Positions 27,601-35,615 of a DNA stretch of 48,417 nucleotides are shown here, piece after piece (within the stretch, counting starts at the first letter, position 1; each line of letters begins with the position of its first letter). The DNA lies in NCBI GenBank assembly GCA_025357835.1, contig JANYLM010000121.1, forward strand, positions 1 to 48,417, given 5' to 3'. The DNA comes from Gammaproteobacteria bacterium. GTDB lineage: Bacteria > Pseudomonadota > Gammaproteobacteria > Steroidobacterales > Steroidobacteraceae. The notes beneath the pieces were generated by a model. The model did no database searches. It saw only the letters and a list, made by a program, of their open reading frames with translations, and was not told the DNA's origin. A program made the position numbers and the translations under genes.

Positions 27601-28560
27601 TCATCCTGCTCGAGGTGCCCCGCGATCGCGCGGGGCACGCAGCGGTGCCATGCCGGGAATGCAGTTGTCAGATATGCGTTCCCGGCAGTGCGACTCGAAG
27701 GCCTGCACGATTCGGGTTTTCTGCAGCTGTTTCAGGGTCGCGATGCCGAGGACCAGGGGAGGCTGTGGACCGGCAAGTCTGATCCGGTAAAGGCGTGTTC
27801 CGTCAAGCGCGACCTCGCACCGCGGTCGTGCGTTGAACAGTGCATAGCCGTATCCATTGCCAACCATCGATCGCACCACGTCGGCGTGCGGGGAGCGCGC
27901 GACGATGGTCGGGCTGAGGTTTTCCTTCATGAACAGGCCGAGGAAGTACCCTCGAGTCAGCGGAAGGTCGAGCAGGATCATAGGCTGGGCGACTAACTCT
28001 TTGAGCGTGACTATCTTCTTCCGCCGTAGCGGGTCCGATGCGCTACACACGGCATGCGGCGGCAGGCCCACCAGCGGAACGAAGGAAACGTCGCTCGCTA
28101 AGTCGAGATCGTAGGTAATTCCGACGTCGATGTCTCCCCGCCGGAGTGCCTCTAGCAGTCCTTCCTGGTTAAACGCGACCTGCCGGATCTCCGTTTCGGG
28201 AAAGGCCTTGCAGAAGGCTTGTGACAGTTCCGGCATCACGATAGGCGCAAGTGTCAGCATGTAGCCGACAGACAGTACGCCGCGCACGCTCATGCTTGAG
28301 TCGGCTGTCGTCGAGTAAAGGTTTTCGGCTTTCTTGACGAGTTCGCGCGCTTCCCGAAGCAGCGCTCGTCCCGCTGCCGTTATCGACAGGCCCTGCGCGT
28401 GGTGGCGTATGAAGAGCTGAGCGCCAAATTCCTGTTCGAGGTGTGAAATCGCCGTCGATATTGACGGCTGGGATATGTTTACGCGCGCGGAGGCGAGCGT
28501 GATGCTGCCCGTTTCCGCCGTCGCGATGAAATACTCAAGCTGCCGAATGGTGAACTTCAT
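27601..28560 (-). CDS. LysR-family transcriptional regulator
   Basis: 319 residues. The N-terminal winged helix is typical (MKFTIRQLEYFIATAETGSI, SQPSISTAISHLEQEFGAQLF), followed by a PBP2-type effector-binding domain from about residue 90 (VLSVGYMLTLAPIVMPEL, GDIDVGITYD). It is the last gene of the minus-strand run that includes the APC permease, cupin and TMADH-like flavoprotein, so it probably controls that cluster. The effector is unknown. The C-terminal 20 residues are Arg/Pro-rich and unusual. Confidence 0.92.
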   Translation of the reverse strand: MKFTIRQLEYFIATAETGSITLASARVNISQPSISTAISHLEQEFGAQLFIRHHAQGLSITAAGRALLREARELVKKAENLYSTTADSSMSVRGVLSVGYMLTLAPIVMPELSQAFCKAFPETEIRQVAFNQEGLLEALRRGDIDVGITYDLDLASDVSFVPLVGLPPHAVCSASDPLRRKKIVTLKELVAQPMILLDLPLTRGYFLGLFMKENLSPTIVARSPHADVVRSMVGNGYGYALFNARPRCEVALDGTRLYRIRLAGPQPPLVLGIATLKQLQKTRIVQAFESHCRERISDNCIPGMAPLRAPRDRGAPRAG

Positions 28561-28597
28561 GCGACTATCATGCGCTGCTCGGGCGTTCGGGAAGAGT

Positions 28598-29977
28598 TTA
28601 CTCGCCTGTGCCGATAGGCGCCGCCTCTTTCTCGCCCCCGGCGTTCAGATCGGGCAAAGGCCTCCGGAACGCTCGCGTAAGGAACGCACTATAGATTAAC
28701 CCGATTCCCAACCACAGGGTGCCGACCCTCACGGCGGTCCTGCCGAGGCTTGCAATCAACCCCGCCGAGGCCGCGGCACCGAAGGCGCCGACGAGGAGTT
28801 TCGCAGCACCGCCGGGCAGCTGCCGCCGGCTACCCAGATGGTCGATGAGCACGCAAAGATTGACGGAAAGAAACGCCGAGAACGCACCAAAATTGACACA
28901 GGTCGCGGCGGTTTCCAAATCAATCCATAGGCCGCCCAGCATGACGATGCCCGTCAAGACGATGCCGAAGCTCGGGCTACGGTAATGCGGGTGGAGGTAG
29001 CCGAAGACTCGCTTTGGCAGAGTCCCGGCACGACCAATGACATAAAGAAGGCGCGACGATCCGGCTTGTGCACACATGGCGGCGGCGATGTTCGAGATGA
29101 TCAGCACGGCCGTAAAGGCCGTTATGAAGAGCGGCCCACTCGCCGTCCTGATGACTTCGAAGCCGGCGTTTTCTACGTCCTGAAAATGCAACGACGGATG
29201 CACGCGCGCCATCAGGTAAGCCGTCACTATGAAGATGGCGCCGCCGGCCATGGCGGCAATGACCGTAGCTCGCGGAATGCTACGCATGGGATCCTGGGTC
29301 TCCTCCGACAGCGTCGTGACGGCGTCGAACCCGAGGAATGAGTAGCACGCTATCGCCGCACCGCCCAGCACAGCTGGCAGCGTGGCGGCCGTTCTCGCAA
29401 TTGGCTCGGCAGCAGGTGCGGTCACGCCCGATCCGCCGACGTGAAGGTATTCGACACAGACGACGATGAGACCCGCCATGGCCGCGAGTTGCGCAGTCAT
29501 GATCGACAGGTTGACCCGGGCGGCCACCTTGATGCCCAGCAGATTGACGCCGGTGGCAAAAGCCGCCACGAAAACGACCCACACACGGAACGACACCCCC
29601 GGGATCAGGACCTCGAATGCCTTGGCTGTAATCAGGCAAATCACCATCGGAATGAAGAAATAGTCGAGCATCAGAACCCAACCGATCACGAGACCCAGAA
29701 CCGGGTTTGTGGTCTGCGACACGTAGGTGTAGGCAGAGCCCGCCTCGGGAAAGCGGGCCGCCATGCGACCGTAGCTGCTCGCCGTGAGAATCATTGCGAC
29801 GGTGGCGGCCATGTACGCCAGCGCCGTCGACCCTTGCGACCGCTGGGCTATCACGCCAAAGGTACTGGCAATGACGACCGGGCAGATGTACGACAATCCG
29901 AACAGCGCGGCCGACATTGTCGACAAACGTCGGTGCAAAGTAACGGCGGCTGTCGGATTGCTGAGTCGTTCAGCCAC
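28598..29977 (-). CDS. APC-family amino acid/polyamine permease
   Basis: Inner-membrane transporter of 459 residues with about 12 helices and APC-family signatures: GLSYICPVVIASTFGVIA, ARFPEAGSAYTYV, CYSFLGFDAVTTLSEE and the RLLYVIGRAGTLP segment. It most resembles the PuuP/amino-acid-polyamine branch. The start overlaps the cupin gene by eight bases. Context suggests it imports the nitrogen compound handled by the TMADH-like flavoprotein; this is inference. Confidence 0.9.
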   Translation of the reverse strand: MAERLSNPTAAVTLHRRLSTMSAALFGLSYICPVVIASTFGVIAQRSQGSTALAYMAATVAMILTASSYGRMAARFPEAGSAYTYVSQTTNPVLGLVIGWVLMLDYFFIPMVICLITAKAFEVLIPGVSFRVWVVFVAAFATGVNLLGIKVAARVNLSIMTAQLAAMAGLIVVCVEYLHVGGSGVTAPAAEPIARTAATLPAVLGGAAIACYSFLGFDAVTTLSEETQDPMRSIPRATVIAAMAGGAIFIVTAYLMARVHPSLHFQDVENAGFEVIRTASGPLFITAFTAVLIISNIAAAMCAQAGSSRLLYVIGRAGTLPKRVFGYLHPHYRSPSFGIVLTGIVMLGGLWIDLETAATCVNFGAFSAFLSVNLCVLIDHLGSRRQLPGGAAKLLVGAFGAAASAGLIASLGRTAVRVGTLWLGIGLIYSAFLTRAFRRPLPDLNAGGEKEAAPIGTGE

Positions 29978-30344
29978 TTTGGGCCTGCGTCACCGCCAAA
30001 TAGCTCTTGCGAACATGGTTCGAGCGGATGTCCCAGATGACTTCGGTCCCGCATGCGATGATCCATGAGTCTCCGGGACCATAGGTGACGGTCTCGCCTG
30101 ACTTCACGTCGGTGAGCGCGAGATCGCCATCGAGGAGAGTCGCGTGCTCGTCGAACGGATATACAACGCGGTACTTGCCGCGGGTCGCGGCGTAAAGACC
30201 GCCCGACACCGGGGCATCGAGTGACCCGAACAGAAGTCTCCCGGACACTGCGATGGGTCCCTCGAGAGTTTCAGCGCCGATGTCTTCGGGACGCCCCCAA
30301 GCTTCGAGGGCGACCCTGGTCATATCGAGACGGAATGCAATCAT
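29970..30344 (-). CDS. Small cupin protein (Cupin_3/EutQ-like)
   Basis: A 124-residue single-domain cupin. ATG 30344 (MIAFRLDMTRVAL) is preferred to an upstream ATG that would run into the flavoprotein gene. Visible features are FGSLDAPVSGGLYAATRGKY, YPFDEHATLLDGDLALTD and GPGDSWIIACGTEVIWDI. The cupin metal-binding residues are incomplete, as in many Cupin_3 members. It is tightly coupled between the TMADH-like gene (7 bases before) and the permease (8-base overlap). A sensor or auxiliary role in the pathway is likely, but its function is unknown. Confidence 0.82.
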   Translation of the reverse strand: MIAFRLDMTRVALEAWGRPEDIGAETLEGPIAVSGRLLFGSLDAPVSGGLYAATRGKYRVVYPFDEHATLLDGDLALTDVKSGETVTYGPGDSWIIACGTEVIWDIRSNHVRKSYLAVTQAQSG

Positions 30345-30351
30345 ATATACC

Positions 30352-32472
30352 TTAGACGTCGGAGTTAGGAACCAACTCGGTGATTTCGCGCCGGAACGGC
30401 AGCGCGTCATCGGGCCGCGGCGCGGAGTCGAGATCCTCCGCGTAGCGACGCCCGGCATACACAGCATGCGCGATCGTCGCCGGCGCAAGTGCATCGCCGA
30501 TCACGGATACCGTCTCGATGCCGGCGTCGGCCCATTCGGCCGACCGCGACTGCAGCTCGAGTACAAGCTCTTCATCGGGCAGGCGCGCGGTAACGAGGAC
30601 TACCGCATCAGCGGCGAGGACTTCGCGCACATCGGTGAACACACAGGCCGTCTCGGCGCCGTCGGGTGTCACCGACGTGAGCGCCAAATGCGCGCGAATA
30701 CGCACGCCCGCGCGAAGCAGGCGTTCCTGGATGAAGTGCTGCTCCAGCGTGGCGCGGGTCCAGGTCGATGCTTCTGCCGCAGGCGTCACGTACGAGGCCT
30801 CGTAGCCGCGCACAGCCAGTAATTCGGCAATCACCCCAGCCATATAGTAGTGGTCGTCGTCCCAGACGACGACGCGGCGGCCGCGCGGCAGACGATCCGC
30901 CAGGATGTCGGATGGCGACAAGACCTCAGCACCGGCATCGATTGCAATTGGGGCCGCGTGGAATCGACCTACCCCGTCGGCTCTCCACTTCGAGCCGGTC
31001 GCAATGACAATCCTCGGCGCGCCGAGCGCGAGTACGTCGGTTGCGCTCAGCCGGTTGTCGAGATAGGTCTGCACATTAGAGAGCTTGCGAATCTGCCCTA
31101 TCCGGTAGTCCCGGACTCGGATCCACGCGGCGAGACCCGGGAGTCGCGACTCGCCGAGGATGCGCCCGCCGAACTCCTTCTGAGCCTCGGCGAGCGTTAC
31201 CTCGTATCCCCGCTTGCCGAGCACCTGCGCCGCCTCGAGGCCTGCGGGGCCGCCGCCGATCACGAGTACCGGGCGATCGGAGCCGCGCGGCCGGACGCGT
31301 TCGGGATGCCAGCCCTTGCGCCACTCTTCAGCCATCGTCGGATTCTGAGTGCAGCGAATCGGCGATGAAGTAAAATCTCCGGACACACAGATGTTGCAGC
31401 CAATGCATTCGCGGATATCGTCGATCCGTCCTTCCTCGATCTTCTTCGGCAGAAACGGATCGGCTATGGACGGACGCGCGGCGCCGATGAGGTCAAGCAC
31501 ACCGCCGCGCACCAGGCTCACCATACGATCGACCGATGTGTAGCGCCCGACGCCGACCACCGGGCGCGTGGTGAGCCTCTTGATCCCGCGGATAAATTCC
31601 TCTTCATGCCCTTCGTCCGCGAAGCGCGACGTTCGCGAATCGTTCTCCCATCCCGCCAATGTCACGTCCCAAAGGTCCGGAAGCTCGGTCATCAAGCCGA
31701 TCATTTCTTCGACCTCGGCGCGATGCAGTCCCGCGGTGCCGCGCAGTTCGTCCACCGAGATCCGAATGGGCACAGCGCAGGTGTCGCCGACTGCGTTTTT
31801 CGCATCTTCAGTGATTTCGCAGAACAGCCGAATGCGATTCTCCACCGAGCCGCCGTACTCGTCCGTTCTGTCATTGAACCGGCGCGAGAGAAAATGATGC
31901 AGGAAACCGAGGCCGTGTGCGGCGTACACATAGATCAGATCGAACCCGGCGCGCTTTGCGCGCCGCACGGCTTCCAGATGCCAGCGGCGCAGGTTGCGGA
32001 TATCCGCGCGATCCATGCGGCGCGCCTGGACGGGCTCGTGTGTGAACGTGGCAATCGGCAGGTGGGCTGGACCCATCGGCACTTCCCGCGAATAGAGGTT
32101 GGGTCCGTTCATGCCGTTATAGGCGAGTTCGATGCCCGCAAGACTGCCGTGGCGGTGAATCTGCTCCGCCATCCTGGCAAGCGCCGGGATGTCGTTATCG
32201 TCCCACAAACGCAGCTCTATGAACGGGGTGATCTCGGACGAGTAATGCAGCTCGACCTGTTCCGTACACACCACAGCCCAGCCGCCCTCGGCCTTCACGC
32301 CGCGCATCACCGCGAGCGCGGTCGGGTCGCGATATCCCATGCCATTGCAATGGGGCACCTGATAGAAGCGGTTGCGAGCTGTGACCGGCCCGATTTGGAC
32401 CGGCTCGAACAGAATGTCGTAGCGGGCCTCGCGCACGGGTCGATCGTGCATGCCGACGGTCGCCGCGGGCAT
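30352..32472 (-). CDS. Trimethylamine dehydrogenase-like iron-sulfur flavoprotein (paralogue A)
   Basis: OYE-type FMN barrel, a 4Fe-4S site, then FAD/NAD-like domains, as in TMADH, dimethylamine dehydrogenase and dimethylglycine demethylase DgcA. Cys42 in QVPHCNGMG aligns with TMADH Cys30, which holds FMN covalently. The cluster motif is CIGCNIC plus a fourth Cys after 11 residues. The TMADH triad appears kept: Y183 and H186 (YAAH) and the Trp-x-x-Asp pair (GWEND). The aromatic bowl is changed: the Tyr60 and Trp355 positions read Gln and Phe. Oxidative N-demethylation of a non-TMA substrate is likely. 706 residues; a start at the eighth residue is possible. Confidence 0.88.
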   Translation of the reverse strand: MPAATVGMHDRPVREARYDILFEPVQIGPVTARNRFYQVPHCNGMGYRDPTALAVMRGVKAEGGWAVVCTEQVELHYSSEITPFIELRLWDDNDIPALARMAEQIHRHGSLAGIELAYNGMNGPNLYSREVPMGPAHLPIATFTHEPVQARRMDRADIRNLRRWHLEAVRRAKRAGFDLIYVYAAHGLGFLHHFLSRRFNDRTDEYGGSVENRIRLFCEITEDAKNAVGDTCAVPIRISVDELRGTAGLHRAEVEEMIGLMTELPDLWDVTLAGWENDSRTSRFADEGHEEEFIRGIKRLTTRPVVGVGRYTSVDRMVSLVRGGVLDLIGAARPSIADPFLPKKIEEGRIDDIRECIGCNICVSGDFTSSPIRCTQNPTMAEEWRKGWHPERVRPRGSDRPVLVIGGGPAGLEAAQVLGKRGYEVTLAEAQKEFGGRILGESRLPGLAAWIRVRDYRIGQIRKLSNVQTYLDNRLSATDVLALGAPRIVIATGSKWRADGVGRFHAAPIAIDAGAEVLSPSDILADRLPRGRRVVVWDDDHYYMAGVIAELLAVRGYEASYVTPAAEASTWTRATLEQHFIQERLLRAGVRIRAHLALTSVTPDGAETACVFTDVREVLAADAVVLVTARLPDEELVLELQSRSAEWADAGIETVSVIGDALAPATIAHAVYAGRRYAEDLDSAPRPDDALPFRREITELVPNSDV

Positions 32473-32485
32473 CAGCAGTCCAGAG

Positions 32486-32520
32486 GCGAAAAGCTCGCCG
32501 CTTTTCGCGGGATTTTTTTT
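32486..32520 (+). terminator. Terminator-like hairpin reading on the plus strand
   Basis: Arms GCGAAAAGC (32486-32494) and GCTTTTCGC (32500-32508) pair perfectly around a five-base loop. GGGA and then eight Ts (32513-32520) follow. This is a good intrinsic terminator for plus-strand transcription, yet both neighbours are on minus. On the minus strand it lies in the leader of the TMADH-like gene, ending 13 bases before its ATG, where it could affect ribosome access. Confidence 0.65.
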
Positions 32521-32584
32521 CGGGACGATCTGTTCATTTGGTCAATCACCTCGGCGCTCGTGAGAGAACTCACATCTGCTCCGG

Positions 32585-33259
32585 TCACGGATCACCAGGA
32601 ACGCCGAAGCGCGGAGCGCGCGACGGGTCGAGAGCCCGCCACACATAGTCGTCGATTTGCGGCGCGTAGATCGTCCAGATCGACTCGAGGGCCCCGATGG
32701 GGTCGCGTTCGTCCCAATCGACACGCAGATCGACGATGGGCCAGCCGACGTCGCGAACAACGAGGAGGCCTGCGGAGCGAACGGGCCCCGCCTCCCCGCC
32801 CGTGTCGAGCCCGGCGCGTAGCGCGCTTAGTAGACGCGCGCCGAGGTGGCCTGCGGTCTGGCTGAATGCCTGGACCATCGACCCCGGCACCTGTGTACTT
32901 GCGAGCAGATTCCCTCCAGCTGCACAGTGCTCGGCGACGGAAGTGGCGTGCACGCCCAGAGTGTGCTGGCCCGAGTGAGCGGTCGGTGTGCCGGTCCGGC
33001 CGAGCGCGAGGAGCTGGCGATACGCTGAATGCGGAGTCGAAGCCAATGCCGCGGCGGCGGCGGCAGCCGCATCGTCGCCATGCTCCAGGCGCAACAGGAT
33101 GGCGGTGCCGAGGCCAGGGTCGGTGATGTTTTGCGAGGCGACGGCGCCTACGCCCGCGCGCGCGTGCGAGCACCGCGCCGCGACAGCGGGGGACGATGAC
33201 GTAATGGCAACACCAAAGTGCGAACCATCCGGACTTCGGCCGACTATTGAGAACGTCAC
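32585..33259 (-). CDS. DUF1028 family protein (putative Ntn hydrolase)
   Basis: 224 residues beginning MTFSIVGRSPDGSHFGVAI, the classic start of DUF1028 proteins, with AGVGAVASQNITDPGLG and an NLLAST segment further on. The family has an Ntn-hydrolase fold and is thought to hydrolyse amide bonds, but no reaction is firmly assigned. It starts three bases after ridA. In other genomes DUF1028 genes often accompany RidA, amino-acid permeases and M20 peptidases, as here. It may release an acyl or amino group from the pathway substrate. Confidence 0.87.
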   Translation of the reverse strand: MTFSIVGRSPDGSHFGVAITSSSPAVAARCSHARAGVGAVASQNITDPGLGTAILLRLEHGDDAAAAAAAALASTPHSAYRQLLALGRTGTPTAHSGQHTLGVHATSVAEHCAAGGNLLASTQVPGSMVQAFSQTAGHLGARLLSALRAGLDTGGEAGPVRSAGLLVVRDVGWPIVDLRVDWDERDPIGALESIWTIYAPQIDDYVWRALDPSRAPRFGVPGDP

Positions 33260-33262
33260 CGG

Positions 33263-33682
33263 TCAGTCCTGGTCCGGTATCACGGCGATGGCATCGACCT
33301 CGACCAGCCACTCGGGCCGGGCAAGCGCGGACACGACGATGCCGGTTGACACCGGGTAGACGCCCTTCAGCCACTTGCCAATCGTCCGGTACACCGCTTC
33401 GCGGTAGCGCGGATCGGTAAGATAGATCGTGATTTTGCACACATGCGCGAGCTCTGCACCAGCCTCCTTAAGCAGCAGCGCGATGTTCGCCATCGCGCGA
33501 TCTGCTTGGCCTGCGGCGTCGCCCACCGCCACGCTCTTCGAGGTGTCGAGATCCTGGCCCACCTGGCCGCGCACAAATACCATTCGCCCTTGCGCCACCA
33601 CTGTCTGGCAAAGGTCGTTGTCCAGCTGCTGATCGGGATACGTCTCTTTCGTGTTGAACGTTCGAATGCGGGTGTGGATCAT
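33263..33682 (-). CDS. RidA/YjgF family protein lacking the catalytic Arg
   Basis: 139-residue RidA-fold protein with GRMVFVRGQVGQD, a KITIYLTDPRYREAV helix and WLVEVDAIAVI. In imine deaminases the segment before the last strand carries an invariant Arg (Arg105 of E. coli RidA, in a PxRS context); here it reads YPVSTGIVV. It is therefore probably not a canonical 2-aminoacrylate deaminase but one of the Rid4-7 type members of catabolic clusters. It is followed after three bases by the DUF1028 gene. Confidence 0.88.
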   Translation of the reverse strand: MIHTRIRTFNTKETYPDQQLDNDLCQTVVAQGRMVFVRGQVGQDLDTSKSVAVGDAAGQADRAMANIALLLKEAGAELAHVCKITIYLTDPRYREAVYRTIGKWLKGVYPVSTGIVVSALARPEWLVEVDAIAVIPDQD

Positions 33683-33700
33683 GGGCGGCTCCGGCGTCGG

Positions 33701-33850
33701 TCAGGATTGGTAGAACGTCGCGCACTGCGCGGCGAACTCGGCCGCAGCCGGGCTGAGCGCGCGTCCCTGTGCACCAGCGGCTTCAGCATCGGGTGGCACC
33801 TCGCAGCCGTCGCGGATGGAATCGAGGTACTGCTGACCGGCTCGAATCAT
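33701..33850 (-). pseudogene. Remnant of a 4-hydroxyphenylacetate 3-hydroxylase-like gene
   Basis: A 49-codon frame starts MIRAGQQYLDSIRDGCEV, which matches the typical start of HpaB-type flavin-dependent monooxygenases (MxRTGxQYLxSLRDGRxV), but the rest of a roughly 480-residue enzyme is absent. After about 18 residues the frame continues with an Ala-rich tail ending CATFYQS and a TGA, 18 bases before ridA. This could be an internal deletion that joined both ends of the gene. A real small protein is less likely. Confidence 0.5.
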
Positions 33851-34192
33851 GGTATGGCTCACGCTGACGTCACGGCCGGCGGAGATCCGTCAGCCCGAGA
33901 GGCATGATGTGCCGGAACCGCGTTTAAAGAAACTACAGATTTACGATTCTCCGCTTCGGAATAAGCGAACCATCGCATCCCGGTCTGGGCGCCAATGACG
34001 GTACCTGCGGACCAGAGCGAGCGACGGCGGGACGCCATACAAGATCTCATGCTCTTCCATCTACCCAGGAAAATTCTAATCCATGCCCAGTGAAATAATA
34101 ATATGGAAAGCTAGCGTGAGCGTCGATACTCGACGCGACCAGTCCGACCCGCTTTGGGGACAAAATTCTGGCGCATCACAAAGGTATGAAAT
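33851..34192. other. Divergent intergenic region, 342 bases
   Basis: Lies between the minus-strand ridA-side remnant and the plus-strand flavin monooxygenase, so it should hold promoters for both. It is AT-richer than its surroundings around 33920-33960 and 34065-34115. Only an unconvincing 63-codon minus frame (33859-34050) is present. A LysR binding site is expected here, but I could not define one. Confidence 0.5.
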
Positions 34193-35455
34193 ATGTCGGT
34201 AGTTGAAGTCGAGACGCTGATCATCGGCGGCGGCCAGGCAGGGTTGGCAATGAGCGAACACCTAAGCAAGCGCGGCGCGCCGCATCTCATGGTCGAGCGG
34301 CATCGGATTGCCGAACGCTGGCGATCGGAGCGATGGGATTCCCTTGTCGCCAACGGGCCGGCTTGGCATGATCGATTTCCGGGCATGACTTTCGCCGAGA
34401 TCGATCCCGACAGCTTTGCCACCAAAGACCAGATCGTCGACTATTTCGAAGCGTACGCGAGGCATATCGCAGCCCCCTTCCGCTGTGGCGTCGAGGTCAG
34501 GGCACTTCAGAAGAAGGCCGACGGCTCCGGCTTCCGGGCGGACACTTCCGAGGGCGTCATCGAAGCCACCAATGTTGTTGTTGCCACCGGACCGTTTCAG
34601 CGCCCGATTATCCCCACCGCCGTCTCGGCCGATGCGGGAGTTGCGCAGATCCATTCCGCCGCCTATCGCAATCCAGGCCAGTTGCGTGAGGGGGCGATAC
34701 TCATCATCGGCGCTGGCTCGTCCGGTGTGCAAATCGCCGACGAGCTCGCACGCTCAGGAAGGCGCGTCTACCTTTCGGTTGGCCCGCACAACCGGCCTCC
34801 GCGACGCTACCGCGGGCGCGACTTCGTCTGGTGGCTCGGGGCGTTGGGTGAGTGGGATAGGAAGGGCGTCGCTCCCGGCACGGAGCACGTCACGATCGCC
34901 GTCAGCGGTGCCAACGGCGGCCACACCGTCGACTTCCGGGACCTCGCTGCGCGCGGTATCACACTGTTGGGCAGCGCCGGAGCGTACCAGGACGGTGCGA
35001 TGCACTTCTTGCCGAATCTTGGGAAGAACATTGCTGACGGCGATGCTGACTACCTGTCAGTGCTGAGGGCGGCCGATGCCTATGTCCGGGAGAAGGGTCT
35101 CGACTTTCCGCAGGACGCCGATGCCCACACGATTGTGCTTGATCCGGAGTGCGTGACCAACCCGATCCTACGGCTGAACCTCGCGGCGGCCGGGGTCTCG
35201 TCGATCATTTGGGCGACCGGCTACACGCTGGATTTTGGATGGCTCAAGGTCGATGCGTTCGATGAGAAGGGCCGTCCCGCGCATCAATGTGGCGTATCGG
35301 CGGTACCCGGGCTCTATTTTCTGGGGCTGCCGTGGCTGTCGCGACGGGCGTCGCCGTTCATCTGGGGCGTCTGGCATGATGCCGAGCATCTTGCGGGCCA
35401 TATCGCCGCCCGCAACGCGGGGAGCGCCGCAATCGCCGCCCGAAGTCCCGTCTAG
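34193..35455 (+). CDS. Flavin-containing monooxygenase-like oxidoreductase (CzcO family)
   Basis: Two-dinucleotide-domain flavoprotein of 420 residues. The FAD motif is LIIGGGQAGLAMSEHL at the N-terminus, the NADPH motif is LIIGAGSSGVQIADEL near residue 170, and IWATGYTLDF with a late GLYFLGLPWLSRR completes the pattern of FMO/CzcO-type proteins. Such enzymes oxygenate soft nucleophiles (N or S) or ketones. It is divergent from the RidA-DUF1028-TMADH-like cluster and may oxidise the same nitrogen compound. It is not a close match to trimethylamine monooxygenase. Confidence 0.87.
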   Translation: MSVVEVETLIIGGGQAGLAMSEHLSKRGAPHLMVERHRIAERWRSERWDSLVANGPAWHDRFPGMTFAEIDPDSFATKDQIVDYFEAYARHIAAPFRCGVEVRALQKKADGSGFRADTSEGVIEATNVVVATGPFQRPIIPTAVSADAGVAQIHSAAYRNPGQLREGAILIIGAGSSGVQIADELARSGRRVYLSVGPHNRPPRRYRGRDFVWWLGALGEWDRKGVAPGTEHVTIAVSGANGGHTVDFRDLAARGITLLGSAGAYQDGAMHFLPNLGKNIADGDADYLSVLRAADAYVREKGLDFPQDADAHTIVLDPECVTNPILRLNLAAAGVSSIIWATGYTLDFGWLKVDAFDEKGRPAHQCGVSAVPGLYFLGLPWLSRRASPFIWGVWHDAEHLAGHIAARNAGSAAIAARSPV

Positions 35456-35457
35456 CG

Positions 35458-35577
35458 TTCGACCGGGCCCTCGACGCAGCCGTCGTGGGTCTCGTCGCGG
35501 ACGACCGCGAGACGACGAAAGGCCTGTTTATGCGCCAGCAACCGATCAATGATTTCCGATGTACAGCTTCAAGATAG
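35458..35577 (+). pseudogene. Possible C-terminal coding remnant, unidentified
   Basis: Directly after the monooxygenase stop, in another frame and without a start, the plus strand reads FDRALDAAVVGLVADDRETT, then KGLFMRQQPINDF, then a short tail and TAG at 35575. The composition is protein-like (amphipathic helix pattern), so it may be the tail of a deleted gene. I do not recognise the family. It could be chance. Confidence 0.3.
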
Positions 35578-35615
35578 CGGAAGCAGACAGGAGTCTTCGG
35601 CGGGTATTCACACCG

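Noticed and set aside
31606..32865. 419-codon plus-strand frame across the TMADH-like and DUF1028 genes
   Set aside because: Antisense shadow; it also runs through a strong terminator hairpin, and both minus-strand genes are certain.
33859..34050. Minus-strand 63-codon frame
   Set aside because: No homology seen; it lies in the AT-richer divergent promoter region.
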